Shown: positions 9,437 to 18,221, numbered from the stretch's first letter. The stretch: 64,000 bases of DNA from DATAXI01 sp963756185 (GCA_963756185.1 CAVWMS010000001.1:682001-746000); one strand, 5' to 3'. Notes: generated by a model not told the origin, from the sequence alone. Program-made: numbers and translations.

Positions 9437-10451
9437 ATGACAGGTTTTTCCGATGTCGAGGCGCAGAAAGCCAGGGAGTTGTTGTGCTCCCTGGGAGATT
9501 TCGTGCGGGAGGCCGTGATTGCCGGGCGGCACGGGCGGCAGGGCGCGGAGCTGTCCCAGGTGGCGCGGGAATCGGTCGCAGACACGATTTACTCGATCGA
9601 CACGATCAGCGAGGAGGCGATTGTCGAGTGGTTCGGCGCGCATTGGCCGGCGGAATGGCCGGTCGAGCTGGTGGCCGAGGGCTTCGACGAGCCGGAGATG
9701 AGCATTTTCCCCAGGGGAACGCCAGCTCGAGAAAACGGAGTGGCGCTGCGTGGTCGATCCCATCGACGGGACGCGCGGCATCATGCACGACAAACGTCCC
9801 GCCTGGCTTCTGGCGGGCCTTGCGCCGCAGGGCGGCGAACGGACGCGCCTGAGCGAAATCGTGGTGGCGGCGATGACGGAAATCCCGACGACCAAACAAT
9901 GGCGCGCCGACCAGGTCAGCGCGGTGCGGGGGCGCGGGCTGATGGCGGAGGGCATCGACGTGCGGACGGGCGCCCGGGAGAAACTGTCGCTGCGGCCATC
10001 GCAGGCGCGCGATTTCCAGCATGGCTTCGCCTCGTTCGCGAAATTTTTCCCGGCGGGAAAGACCGACGTGGCGCGGCTCGAGGAAAAGCTCTGGGCGGAA
10101 TTGTATGAGGAGAGCGAAGGCCCTGTCATTTTCGACGACCAGTACATTTCGACCGGCGGCCAGTTTTACGAATTGATCGCCGGCCACGACTTGATGTGCG
10201 GCGACCTGCGCCCGATCGTGCTGCGGAACCGGCGAGAGAGCGAGCCGCTCATGTGCCATCCCTACGACGTTTGCACGGCGATGCTGCTGGCCGAGGCTGG
10301 AGTCGTTCTCGAAAAACCGGACGGTGGCCCGGTGGACCCGCCGCTCGATTTGACCAGCCCCGTGACCTGGGTGGCCTACGCGAACGAGGAACTCGCCTCG
10401 CTGGTGCGACCGGTCCTTCGGCGGCTGATTGAGAGATTGCTGGCCTCGTGA
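9437..10451 (+). CDS. Inositol monophosphatase family phosphatase; one frameshift
   Basis: Metal-dependent phosphatase of the IMPase/CysQ/FIG superfamily. Motif VVDPIDGTRG supplies the metal-binding aspartates, and a second metal motif region (GHDLMCGDLRPIV) lies ~150 residues later. ATG 9437 is preceded by GAGAGGCGGAG. The frame changes near 9710-9716 inside a C/A/G run just before the DPIDGT motif; read through, the product is ~337 residues. The long spacing between motifs makes it an unusual member, so the substrate (inositol phosphate, PAP or a sugar phosphate) is not predicted. Its stop overlaps the next start (GTGA). Confidence 0.75.
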
Positions 10452-11074
10452 AGATTCGCGGCAACGAGCAGTGGATCGGCAGGCTGGTGGCCGTGCTCAT
10501 CCGGATGATCGGCTGGACGTTGCGCATCAGCGTCGAGGACCGCGCGCGGCTGCTGGACCGCGATTTCAAGCAGCCGCTCATCTGGATGTTCTGGCACAAT
10601 CGCATGGTCGCGCTGCCGCTGCTGCGGGACCGCTACGCGCGGCACCGGACCGGCGCCGTGCTGACCAGCGCCAGCGGCGACGGGCAGATCATCGCCGGGG
10701 TGATGACCGGTTTTGGATTGAAGAGCGTGCGCGGGTCGACTTCACGCCAGGGGGCTTCGGCGCTGCTTGCGCTGACCGGCGTCATCCAGGCGGGCGAGGA
10801 CGTGGCGGTGACGCCCGACGGCCCGCGCGGGCCTTGCTACAAGCTGGGGCCGGGCGTCGTTTTCCTGGCGCAGCAGACCGGCGCGGGTATCGTCCCGATT
10901 CACATTGAATATTCCCGGTACGTGCGGTTGAAGAGTTGGGACCGCTTCATGATTCCGCTGCCCTTTGCCACGGTGCGGATCGTTTGCGCGGAACCGGTCT
11001 TCGTCGCGCCCGGGGCCGATACCGAAGCCGAGCGGGAGAAAATCGAAAAGCTATTGCAGCCCACAACCCCATGA
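10448..11074 (+). CDS. Lysophospholipid acyltransferase family protein (DUF374)
   Basis: A 208-residue protein matching the DUF374 branch of acyltransferases. The acyltransferase-type motifs are visible: FWHNRMVALPLL (His near residue 50), a central SGDGQIIAGVMTGFGL followed by RGSTSRQGASALL, and TPDGPRGPCYKLGPGVVFLA. An N-terminal hydrophobic stretch suggests inner-membrane association. Such proteins acylate lipid A precursors or lysophospholipids; acceptor unknown. Starts at GTG overlapping the stop of the preceding gene, and its own stop overlaps the folD start, so the three genes are translationally coupled. Confidence 0.8.
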   Translation: MKIRGNEQWIGRLVAVLIRMIGWTLRISVEDRARLLDRDFKQPLIWMFWHNRMVALPLLRDRYARHRTGAVLTSASGDGQIIAGVMTGFGLKSVRGSTSRQGASALLALTGVIQAGEDVAVTPDGPRGPCYKLGPGVVFLAQQTGAGIVPIHIEYSRYVRLKSWDRFMIPLPFATVRIVCAEPVFVAPGADTEAEREKIEKLLQPTTP

Positions 11075-11950
11075 AATTGATCGACGGAAAAGCCATCGCG
11101 GAAATAGTGCACGCGGAATCGCGCATCGGCGCCGAAGAGCTGAAGAAGCGCGGCATCGTGCCCGGACTTGCCGTGGTGCTGGTGGGGGACAACCCGGCCT
11201 CGCGCGCCTACGTGCGGGCGAAGGCGAAGAAATGCCTCGAGCTGGGATTGTACTCGGTGAAGCACGAGCTGCCGGCAGACCAGCCAGGAGGCGCTGGTCG
11301 CACTGGTGCGGCAATTGAACGCCGATCCCGCCATTCATGGCATCCTGGTGCAATCGCCCCCGCCTCCGCACATCGACGAAGCGGCGGTGGTGGCCGCGAT
11401 CGATCCGCACAAGGACGTGGATGGATTTCATCCGGTCAACGTCGCGAAACTGGCCATGGACGATCCGACCGGCTTCGTGCCGTGCACGCCGCTGGGATGC
11501 CAGCGGCTGCTGATCGAGAGCGGCATCGAGACCTCCGGGGCGCGCGTGGTGGTGCTGGGCCGCAGCATGATCGTGGGCAAACCGATGGCGCTGCTGCTCA
11601 TGAGGAAAGGGAAGGGGGGCGATGCCACGGTGACGGTCGCGCATTCGCGCAGCCGGGGTCTCGAGGAAATTACGCGGAGCGCGGATATTTTGATCGCTGC
11701 CATTGGACGCCAGGAGTTTGTGAAAGCTTCGCATGTCCGCGAGGGCGCCGTGGTGATCAACGTCGGCATCAACCGAAAGGAAGATCCCACCGCGGAAAAA
11801 GGCTATCGCCTCGTGGGCGATGTCGATTTCGAACAGGTCGCCCCGAAATGTTCCGCGATCACCCCGGTGCCCGGCGGCGTCGGCCCCATGACCATCGCGA
11901 TGCTGATCGCCAATACGCTCGAAGCCTGCAGAAGGATCGAGGCGAAATAG
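11071..11950 (+). CDS. folD: Bifunctional methylenetetrahydrofolate dehydrogenase/cyclohydrolase; one frameshift
   Basis: Interconverts 5,10-methylene-THF and 10-formyl-THF with NADP. Seen in order: MKLIDGKAIAE, the active-site region VVLVGDNPASRAYVRAKAKK with its Lys, GILVQSPPPPHIDE (the ILVQLPLP signature with Ser for Leu), DVDGFHPVNVAKL, VVLGRSMIVGKPMALLL (nucleotide-binding loop) and TPVPGGVGPMTIAML. The frame changes at about 11278-11284 between LPAD and TSQEALVAL, with two bases missing or one extra. Read through, the protein has the usual ~293 residues. ATG overlaps the preceding stop. Confidence 0.92.
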
Positions 11951-12053
11951 CCCCGCCGAGACAAAAGACTTGCCGAAGCCGGGTCCGGATAGAAAATCGC
12001 GTTCGGCTGCGAAGTCGATCGCAGACAGGAACCATAACGGCGAACCCAACTCC

Positions 12054-12626
12054 ATGAATTACCACATCAACAACGGTGGCCAGACGAGCGGGCCATTCAC
12101 CGAGGACCAGCTCCGCACCATGCTCTCCGAGGGGACCGTTTCAACGACAACGCTGGCATGGCGCGAAGGCACTGCCGACTGGAAGCCGCTCTCCGAATTC
12201 CTGGGCAGCCCGGCGCAGCCTCCATCCCTGGCGCAGCCTTCCTCCGCGACGCAGCCTCCATTCATGGCGCAGCCTCAATACGTGGCGCAAACCACCACGG
12301 CCTCGGGGCCGGGATCGAAACTGGGAGTGGTCTCATTGATCTATGGCATCGTCAGTGCGATCATCTGGGTGGCCCTGTTTGCCGTTGCGGGCGCGGCCCA
12401 GATTCAAGGCAAGGCCACGCCCCAGTTCAATATGGTCATCGGCGCGCTGGCTATCGGCGGCCTGGGCTTGAACCTGGGGGCAATGATTCTCGGCATCGTC
12501 GGCGCGGTCAAATCCGTGAAGAAAGGCGTTGCCATCGCCGGCGCGATCGTGAACGGATTCGAACTCTGCGGGGTATTCCTGCTGATCCTGATTGGAATAG
12601 GCATGTCGGCCCACGTGCAGTCGTGA
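12054..12626 (+). CDS. GYF_2 domain membrane protein
   Basis: A 190-residue protein. Residues 1-50 form a GYF_2 domain (YHINNGGQTSGPFTEDQL, then WREGTADWKPL), followed by a linker of short repeats of the form PPSLAQPSSATQPPFMAQPQ, then three hydrophobic segments carrying a DUF4190-like body (KLGVVSLIYGIVSAIIWVAL; GLGLNLGAMILGIVGAV). GYF_2 proteins are membrane proteins of unknown role, probably binding Pro-rich peptides. ATG at 12054 was chosen because the GYF_2 domain begins there. Not coupled to the convergent permease gene 10 bases away. Confidence 0.75.
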   Translation: MNYHINNGGQTSGPFTEDQLRTMLSEGTVSTTTLAWREGTADWKPLSEFLGSPAQPPSLAQPSSATQPPFMAQPQYVAQTTTASGPGSKLGVVSLIYGIVSAIIWVALFAVAGAAQIQGKATPQFNMVIGALAIGGLGLNLGAMILGIVGAVKSVKKGVAIAGAIVNGFELCGVFLLILIGIGMSAHVQS

Positions 12627-12636
12627 CGGTGAGCCT

Positions 12637-13479
12637 CTACTTCAAATCGCGCCGGAAAAAGATGGCGGCCCCGAGGATGAAACAGGTCAGGTCGATGCCG
12701 ATGAGGTAGCTATAGTCCTCGAGCATGCGCCAGCCCGGCGGATAGGACTCGAAGATTTGCAGCCAGGAGGGGAGATGGGTGGTGATGAACCAGCCCTTGA
12801 TGCTTTCGAAATAGGGGATGCCGCGAAATATGAAATCGAGAAAGATGACCGAGAGGGTGACGATGCTGGCCGCCGCCGGCTTCATGTTGCAGCAGGAGAA
12901 AAGAAAACCGATGCTGCTGACGGTCATCATCGAGAGGGCGAGCAGCGGCGTCGACCAGAGGTAGAGCTCGAGGCCGCGCGCGGCGGGAATGAGCGCGAAG
13001 ACGCCTTCCTGCGGCGCCATGACAAAGAGGCCGCCGAACCCGCGGTAAGCCAGCCCGGTGAGCAGCGCCGAGAGGCCGATGAACTCGATGAGCACAAACG
13101 TATAGATGAGCGCGGCAAGGTATTTGAGAAACGTGATCCGGAACCGGGAGATGGGGCGGCACAGCAGCATGCGCATGGTGCCATCCTCGACCTCCTTCGC
13201 CATGAGATCGCCGGACACCAGCGCGAGGTAGAGGGATCCCAGCAGCGTGGTGGTCCAGAGCAGCATGAACATGGCAAGCGTGACGCCCGAGTAATAATCG
13301 TCGAACCCGTAACCGTTCTGCTCGATGATGTGCCGCAGGTGCTCCTTCGGCTTTGGCAGGTTCAGGAGAAAGAGCAGGAACACCTCCATCAGCAGGAACG
13401 CGAAAAAGCCAATGTAAGTGCGCTTGCGCGCGAACATCTTGAGCAACTCGAAGCGAAGCTGGGTGAGGAAGCGGGTCAT
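12637..13479 (-). CDS. ABC-2 type transporter permease
   Basis: 280 residues, six predicted membrane segments. The first helix follows a basic stretch (FELLKMFARKRTYIGFF); a long periplasmic loop precedes LAMFMLLWTTTLLGSLYLALVSGDLMAKEVEDG, and the ABC-2 signature region RMLLCRPISRFRITFLKY follows. Partner of the ATPase at 13634-14536, from which it is separated by a repeat-filled gap of 154 bases. Substrate not predictable. Confidence 0.82.
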   Translation of the reverse strand: MTRFLTQLRFELLKMFARKRTYIGFFAFLLMEVFLLFLLNLPKPKEHLRHIIEQNGYGFDDYYSGVTLAMFMLLWTTTLLGSLYLALVSGDLMAKEVEDGTMRMLLCRPISRFRITFLKYLAALIYTFVLIEFIGLSALLTGLAYRGFGGLFVMAPQEGVFALIPAARGLELYLWSTPLLALSMMTVSSIGFLFSCCNMKPAAASIVTLSVIFLDFIFRGIPYFESIKGWFITTHLPSWLQIFESYPPGWRMLEDYSYLIGIDLTCFILGAAIFFRRDLK

Positions 13480-13494
13480 GGGGAGGAAGAAGGA

Positions 13495-13639
13495 GAATTC
13501 GAAATTCGAAAATCGAAATTCGAAAGGGGCGAATGGCGGATAACGCGGTGACGCATGGGAGGCCTTCTCTCCGAATACCGCGCGCCCTCGGCGCGCCTGA
13601 CACTTCGAATTTCGAATTTCGAGTTTCGAATTTTCATTT
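13495..13639. repeat. Pair of inverted TTCGAA repeats flanking ~77 bases
   Basis: GAATTCGAAATTCGAAAATC at 13495-13526 and CTTCGAATTTCGAATTTCGA at 13604-13639 face each other across a 77-base spacer. The same layout occurs at 18085-18213. It separates the ABC ATPase gene from the permease gene inside one transcription unit; the right arm runs into the ATPase stop region. Confidence 0.55.
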
Positions 13640-14536
13640 CGCACTCGCCCCCGGCCCTCCAACCAGATTCAAATAGATTTCCTCCAGGCTTTGCTTCAGC
13701 GGTTCGAGGGCGCGCACCTTCACCCCGGCCTGCACCAGGGCCGCCACGAGGTCCGCGATGTCATAGCCGGCGGCGGCGACCAGGACCTTGCCGGGAGCCA
13801 CGGACAGCTCCGGCTGGGTGGCGATGAGCGCGGCGGCTTTGTCCCAGGGCTCGGCATCGAGGCGATAGCGCACGCCATCGCCCGTCAGGTCGGTCCATTT
13901 GCCCTGAAAAATCATCCGGCCCTGGTTCAGGACGGCGATCCGGTCGCAGATTTGTTCCACCTCGGAAAGCAGATGCGAGGACAGCAGGACCGTCATGCCG
14001 CGGTCCCGGTTGAGCCGCAGGATCAGGTGGCGCATTTCGTGGATGCCCTCGGGATCGAGGCCTTCGGCGGGCTCATCGAGCAGCACCAGGTCGGGCCGCG
14101 GCAACAGCGCCTGGGCCAGCGCCAGCCGCTGGCGCATGCCATGGCTGTAAGTGCGCACGGAATCTTTGATGCGATTTTCCAGGCCCACAAACCGCACCGT
14201 CTCGAGCAACTCGGCATCCGGCAGCGGCCGCGTATAGGCCGTAAAGATGCGGAGATTGGTCCAGCCGCTCAGGTAATCGTAAAACGCGGGCGTCTCGAAA
14301 ATCGCCCCGACGCCCTGGAGCGCGCGCAGCCGATGCTGCTGCACCGATACCCCGCGGACGTAAGCGGCGCCGCTGCTCGGGTACACCTGGCCGAGGATCA
14401 TGCCGAACGTCGTGCTCTTTCCCGCGCCGTTGTGGCCGAGCAGGCCGAATATTTCCCCCTGCGCGATTTCGAGCGAGAGCTCGTGGACCGCGGGCCGGTT
14501 GCCGAAGGTTTTCGAGAGACGGTCCAGGCGGATCAT
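13634..14536 (-). CDS. ABC transporter ATP-binding protein
   Basis: 300 residues. Walker A GHNGAGKST (~residues 34-42), Q-loop region GAIFETPAFYDYLSGWTNL, signature motif YSHGMRQRLALAQAL, Walker B LVLLDEPAEGLDP and the H-loop LLSSHLLSEVEQIC are all intact. C-terminal ~80 residues are the accessory domain typical of ABC-2 exporters (ending SLEEIYLNLVG). Its ATG overlaps the stop of the upstream pseudopilin gene by four bases, so the two are coupled; the permease lies downstream. Confidence 0.9.
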   Translation of the reverse strand: MIRLDRLSKTFGNRPAVHELSLEIAQGEIFGLLGHNGAGKSTTFGMILGQVYPSSGAAYVRGVSVQQHRLRALQGVGAIFETPAFYDYLSGWTNLRIFTAYTRPLPDAELLETVRFVGLENRIKDSVRTYSHGMRQRLALAQALLPRPDLVLLDEPAEGLDPEGIHEMRHLILRLNRDRGMTVLLSSHLLSEVEQICDRIAVLNQGRMIFQGKWTDLTGDGVRYRLDAEPWDKAAALIATQPELSVAPGKVLVAAAGYDIADLVAALVQAGVKVRALEPLKQSLEEIYLNLVGGPGASAK

Positions 14537-15060
14537 TGGGAGGTCGCAAAGGTCAGGTTCTGCGAGGCGTGCCCATCCGCGTAGAGGAGGTTGATCTTGT
14601 TTGCCGTGTAGGGGTGGAAGTCCTCCTTGTCCGCGAGGATGGGAATCAGGCTTCCGACGCCATTGGCCATGAAGAACTGGAGATGCGCGGCGGACTGTCC
14701 GTTGAGCGCGCTGTTCCAGATATAGCTGGTCCCGGTCTGGGCGGCGAGGCCCTTGTTATCCGCGGGGCAGGCGAAGACGCCCGGGTTGGGTGCATAGACG
14801 TTCAATGTATTGTCGATGACAGGCACGTTATCGGACGTTGATTTCCGGCCCGCCTGGAGAGTCGGCATCATCTGGTTATGGTCGCCGAGGTAAAGATTCA
14901 GCGCCGCGCCGATCTGGTGCAGGTTCGAGAGACAGCCCGTCGCCTTGCCGGACTGGATGACGCGCGAACTGACGGGAATGGCAATGACGGCCAGCACGGC
15001 GATGATGGCGATGACGACAATGAGTTCGGTGAGCGTGAAGCCGCGGCGCGACGGGCTCAT
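14533..15060 (-). CDS. Type II secretion/type IV pilin-like pseudopilin
   Basis: 175 residues. A six-residue basic leader MSPSRR precedes the prepilin peptidase site G^FTLTE, followed by the ~20-residue hydrophobic helix (LIVVIAIIAVLAVIAIPV). The C-terminal domain has KATGCLSNLHQIGAALNLYL, two Cys-containing segments and a tail LLYADGHASQNLTF, the H-x-x-G/DGH-type end common in Verrucomicrobia and Planctomycetes pseudopilins. Overlaps by four bases both the gene before (15057-15611) and the ABC ATPase after it. The linkage of a pseudopilin to an ABC exporter is unusual. Confidence 0.85.
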   Translation of the reverse strand: MSPSRRGFTLTELIVVIAIIAVLAVIAIPVSSRVIQSGKATGCLSNLHQIGAALNLYLGDHNQMMPTLQAGRKSTSDNVPVIDNTLNVYAPNPGVFACPADNKGLAAQTGTSYIWNSALNGQSAAHLQFFMANGVGSLIPILADKEDFHPYTANKINLLYADGHASQNLTFATSQ

Positions 15061-15611
15061 GGGTACTCGAGGACGTGCTGCATCTCCTCGACCAGCGGGG
15101 CCAGGTCCATCTTCACGTCCGCGTCGGCGTCGCGATAGTAGGACTTGAGTCCCTGGTCGATGACGTGCTGCTGGACGTTTGAATCCGGGCCCTGCGGCCA
15201 GCCTTCGCCCTCGTGCTCCTTCATGTGGGCGAGCGCCTCGCTGACGATTTGCTTGCGCCGCTCGGGATCCATCTTGTTGAAGGAATCCATCAGTTGCTGG
15301 AAGCCCGTCGGCAGCGTGGCGTCCAGGTAGGCGTCCTGCTCGGCGGGCGTCAGCTTGTGTAGGAAATTGCGTCCGATGCGCTCGTGGTCCAGCTCCTGGC
15401 GGTCCTCGAAGCTGACGCGGTTCATCATCTCCTCCATCCGCTTGATGGCGAGCGCGCGGGCCTCGCCCTGGAGGGAATCGAGGTCCAGCGATTGCACGTA
15501 AGCGGTGATGCTGGCCGCGGTGGGCTGCCTGGCGTGCGCGAGATAAATGAGCGCGGCGGCGATCAGCCAGACGGCGGCGACGAGCGCGCCGATCTTGAGC
15601 CAGAACTTCAT
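15057..15611 (-). CDS. Membrane-anchored protein of unknown function
   Basis: 184 residues: one N-terminal membrane anchor (LKIGALVAAVWLIAAALIYLA) and a helical soluble domain exported to the periplasmic side, rich in charged amphipathic helices (IKRMEEMMNRVSFEDRQELD; MDPERRKQIVSEALAHMKE). No catalytic motif seen. First gene of the four-gene set with the pseudopilin and the ABC transporter; its stop overlaps the pseudopilin start. Family not recognised. Confidence 0.65.
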   Translation of the reverse strand: MKFWLKIGALVAAVWLIAAALIYLAHARQPTAASITAYVQSLDLDSLQGEARALAIKRMEEMMNRVSFEDRQELDHERIGRNFLHKLTPAEQDAYLDATLPTGFQQLMDSFNKMDPERRKQIVSEALAHMKEHEGEGWPQGPDSNVQQHVIDQGLKSYYRDADADVKMDLAPLVEEMQHVLEYP

Positions 15612-15699
15612 AAGGGGAAATGTTGCACGAAGAAGGGGTTTTAGGAATTGGGAAATGGCGTTCGCGGCTGCGAAGGCCCCGGCGACCTCTTCAAGTGAT

Positions 15700-16452
15700 T
15701 CAATAATTCAAAAATTCGCATTCGCCGGCCTTTTGGGTGTCGGGAAAGATTTGCCGGGCGGCGGCCATGCACGCGGCGTTGAGCTGGGATTCGGGAGCCA
15801 GATGGACCAGGCGCAGCGCGCGGACATTCGCCGCCGCGGCGATGCGGGCCGCATCGAGCGCGGTGGAATGGCCCGGGAATGGGCCGCTGGCCTCGTGGAC
15901 GAGGAGATCGGCGCCGCGGGCAAAATCAGCCATGGCATCGAAAGGCGCCGTGTCGCTCGAGTAGGCGCAGACGCGGCCCGAGGGCGCATGCTCGATCCGT
16001 AGCGCCACGCTGGGGATGCTGTGATTCGAGGGCATCGCGGTGATGCGCCACGGCGCCGCATCCAGGACCGGCGCGCCCGGCGTGTGCGGAAATTCGCGCC
16101 AATCCATCGCAAAGAGCCCGTTCCAGCCGGAAGTGTCGAACGCGCCGAGGCACCTCCTGGCCTGGTCGAGCGCCGGGGCGATGCCATGGACGGGCAGGGG
16201 AGTGCGCCGGCGCGCCAGCCACAGCTTCTGCACCGCCAGCGGAAAACCGGCGACGTGATCGGGATGGGCGTGCGTGATGATCAGCGCCGAGATGTCATCG
16301 AGCGGAAGCCCGGCTTGCAGGAGGCGCTGGACCAGGTCGCCCCCGCAATCGATCACGATGACCGAGCCGGGATGCTGGAAAGCCAGCATCGTGGTGGTGC
16401 GATGCGGATCGGTGATCGCCGACCCGGTGCCGAGAAAATGGACTGCGGGCAT
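15700..16452 (-). CDS. MBL-fold metallohydrolase (RNase Z-like group)
   Basis: 250 residues from the ATG complementary to 16450-16452 (MPAVHFLGTGSAI). All metal motifs of the family are present: THAHPDHVAG, an isolated His (SNHSIPSV), Asp in YSSDTAP and a C-terminal HLAPES. The N-terminal VHFLGTGSA strand and the glycine-rich LVHEASGPFPGHST are typical of RNase Z/phosphodiesterase-type members. Likely binds two zinc ions and cleaves a phosphodiester or thioester; substrate unknown. Ends the DUF1573-rhodanese-MauE gene set and lies six bases after the MauE-like gene. Confidence 0.8.
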   Translation of the reverse strand: MPAVHFLGTGSAITDPHRTTTMLAFQHPGSVIVIDCGGDLVQRLLQAGLPLDDISALIITHAHPDHVAGFPLAVQKLWLARRRTPLPVHGIAPALDQARRCLGAFDTSGWNGLFAMDWREFPHTPGAPVLDAAPWRITAMPSNHSIPSVALRIEHAPSGRVCAYSSDTAPFDAMADFARGADLLVHEASGPFPGHSTALDAARIAAAANVRALRLVHLAPESQLNAACMAAARQIFPDTQKAGECEFLNY

Positions 16453-16457
16453 GGTGG

Positions 16458-16895
16458 TCAAGGGTTTTGGCCGGCCCGAACAACCGGAGAGATCGGGCGA
16501 AAGTCCACCTTCAGCAGCCAGACGACGATGCCCAGCAGAATCGCATCGCTGATGAGCACCGGCCAGTAACCGCGATGCACCCCATGGCCGAAGCAGCCGC
16601 ACGCGATGTCGAGCCCTCGTGGCCGCGTGCTCCCGTAGGCGGCGATGAATCCCGCCAGCAGCAGCGCCGAAATGACAAGCGCCCCGCGGTACGCGACACG
16701 GAGCAGCAACGCCATTCCGCAAGCAATTTCCAGCCAGGGCAGATAGAGCGCCAGCAGCACGCCCCAGGTCCACGGGATGAGCCGGTAATTCTGGATGTCG
16801 ATGGCGAATCCCGCCGGATCGAGCAGCTTCATCGAGCCGAATACCACGAAAACGAGGCCGGGAATGGCGGCGGCGAGCCGGCGGACGATGTTCAT
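16458..16895 (-). CDS. MauE/DoxX-like membrane protein
   Basis: 145 residues, four predicted membrane helices. FGSMKLLDPAGFAIDIQNYRL and the ELACG-like LPWLEIACGMALLLR are the MauE signature; CGCFG is in the third loop, reminiscent of the CGCFG/S motif of redox-linked MauE proteins. MauE relatives help form disulfides or move electrons in the envelope. Context: beside a rhodanese-like protein and DUF1573 protein with a CGCT motif, all rich in conserved cysteines. Start codon 21 bases from the previous gene. Confidence 0.8.
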   Translation of the reverse strand: MNIVRRLAAAIPGLVFVVFGSMKLLDPAGFAIDIQNYRLIPWTWGVLLALYLPWLEIACGMALLLRVAYRGALVISALLLAGFIAAYGSTRPRGLDIACGCFGHGVHRGYWPVLISDAILLGIVVWLLKVDFRPISPVVRAGQNP

Positions 16896-16916
16896 CGGAT
16901 GCGAGGGTTCATTGGG

Positions 16917-17327
16917 TCATCGATGCGCGTTTACCCACGATTCCCACCCGCCTTGCAATACGAACACATTCGGGATTCCGGCCTGTTCGCGCAGGCGCCG
17001 GGCCACGTCGTGGCTGGTGGCGCAGCTCAGGCTGCTGCAATAGACAACGACTTTGCGGCCCGGGTCCCAATGGTTCAGGAAATCCTCGAGCAGATCGTCC
17101 CAGCGATCTTCGTTCAACTGAATCGCGCCGGGGATGTGCCCGCGCTGGAAATCCGCGTCGGGACGGGCATCGACCCAAAGGACCGAACCGCCCCAGGCCG
17201 TCGCCGCCGCGAGCGTCACCTCGTCGGATTGCCAGGCCGGCCGCCGCGGATGCCAGAGGCCGGTGGCGATTGCCGGCAGCATCGCGAGGGCGAGCAGGGC
17301 TAGAGCTTGCCGGAGGGCAAGGCGCAT
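16917..17327 (-). CDS. Exported rhodanese-like domain protein
   Basis: 136 residues. An N-terminal hydrophobic segment (LALLALAMLPAIATGL) acts as signal or anchor. The rhodanese fold is recognisable: SVLWVDARPDADFQRGHIPGA, then the active-site loop VVVYCSSLSCATSHDVARRL with the reactive Cys in the CSSLSCA loop, then GIPNVFVLQGGWESW. Presumably carries sulfane sulfur or acts as a redox sensor in the periplasm. Lies between the MauE-like gene and DUF1573 gene. Confidence 0.82.
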   Translation of the reverse strand: MRLALRQALALLALAMLPAIATGLWHPRRPAWQSDEVTLAAATAWGGSVLWVDARPDADFQRGHIPGAIQLNEDRWDDLLEDFLNHWDPGRKVVVYCSSLSCATSHDVARRLREQAGIPNVFVLQGGWESWVNAHR

Positions 17328-17334
17328 GGGAGGG

Positions 17335-17366
17335 GAAATTCGAAATTCGAAATTCGAAATTCGAAG
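17335..17366. repeat. Tandem GAAATTC repeat
   Basis: Four units of AAATTCG in a row between the rhodanese and DUF1573 genes. Same family as the repeats at 7284-7316, 13495-13639 and 18085-18213. Confidence 0.6.
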
Positions 17367-17427
17367 GGGGGCCGGTTTGCTCTTCGCTGCCGATGGACAG
17401 ATGGTTTCATGCTCAAGTGCGGGCGCG

Positions 17428-18063
17428 TTAGCTCACCCGGACGTGGATGGTGATCGGGCGCGGCGATTTTCCCTCGATGTTGGGAGTCACCGTGATTTTC
17501 GCTTTCACGTGCGCGGTTTTCGGCGTGACGGTCAATTTGTATTCCGCTCCCGGTTTGACGATATCCAGATGCGTCTGGACGCCGTCGTCGGCGCATTGCG
17601 CGTCAAGTCCCTTGACGTTGAAGCCGTCGGTGACGGTCAGCTCGACGATCTTCGGCGTGAGCGGTTCGCCCGGCTGCCAAAAGAGAAGCGTCGGCACCGC
17701 CTCCACCGCGTCCTGCACCAGCACGCGCAAAGTCAGCGTGACCTGCTTGCCGGCCGGGTCGTTCGTATCCACGACGATCGGCTCCTCGTAAAGCCCGTGG
17801 CGATTCAGCGTCTTGAACGAGATATTGATCGTGCCCGATTGCCCGGGCGCGACCGGATGGCTGTCAGCCGCCGCCGCGGTGCAGCCGCAAGACGTATGCG
17901 CCCCCATGATCTTCACCGGGTAGCTGCCCGTATTGGTAAAAGTGAACTGGGCCATGGCGCGGGGCTCGGAGGGATCGGCCGCGGTAAAGACTTTCATCGA
18001 AGCCCATTGGATGTCCGCGCGCGCGGCTACGGAAAGCAGGAGGAGGAGAAGAATGGAACGCAC
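17428..18063 (-). CDS. DUF1573 domain periplasmic protein
   Basis: 211 residues. Signal peptide (SILLLLLLSVAARA), then an immunoglobulin-like beta-domain: FTFTNTGSYPVKIMGAHTSCGCTAA carries the conserved SCGCT motif of DUF1573, followed by PGQSGTINISFKTLNRHG and GKQVTLTLRVLV. The C-terminal ~90 residues form a second beta-domain. The family is common beside MauE and rhodanese genes in Verrucomicrobia and Bacteroidetes, as here; role unknown, perhaps metal or redox binding by the CGC pair. Confidence 0.82.
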   Translation of the reverse strand: MRSILLLLLLSVAARADIQWASMKVFTAADPSEPRAMAQFTFTNTGSYPVKIMGAHTSCGCTAAAADSHPVAPGQSGTINISFKTLNRHGLYEEPIVVDTNDPAGKQVTLTLRVLVQDAVEAVPTLLFWQPGEPLTPKIVELTVTDGFNVKGLDAQCADDGVQTHLDIVKPGAEYKLTVTPKTAHVKAKITVTPNIEGKSPRPITIHVRVS

Positions 18064-18084
18064 GGAAGGAGTGGAACAAAAAAA

Positions 18085-18213
18085 TTCGAAATTCGAAATT
18101 CGAAATTCGAAGTATTTGACGCGCTATTCGCGCGTGGCCCCGCCTCTGATTCCCGACAACGGGCGCTTCGCGCCCCAAAAAATTCGAATTTCGAATTTCG
18201 AGCTTCGAATTTC
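18085..18213. repeat. Pair of inverted TTCGAA repeats with GGGCGC-TTC-GCGCCC hairpin
   Basis: Tandem GAAATTC units (18085-18112) and their inverse (18179-18213) flank ~66 bases containing a six-base-pair hairpin at 18161-18175. Same layout as 13495-13639. Lies between the DUF1573 gene start and the end of the gene at 18222-18911. Confidence 0.55.
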
Positions 18214-18221
18214 CTCCGCCC

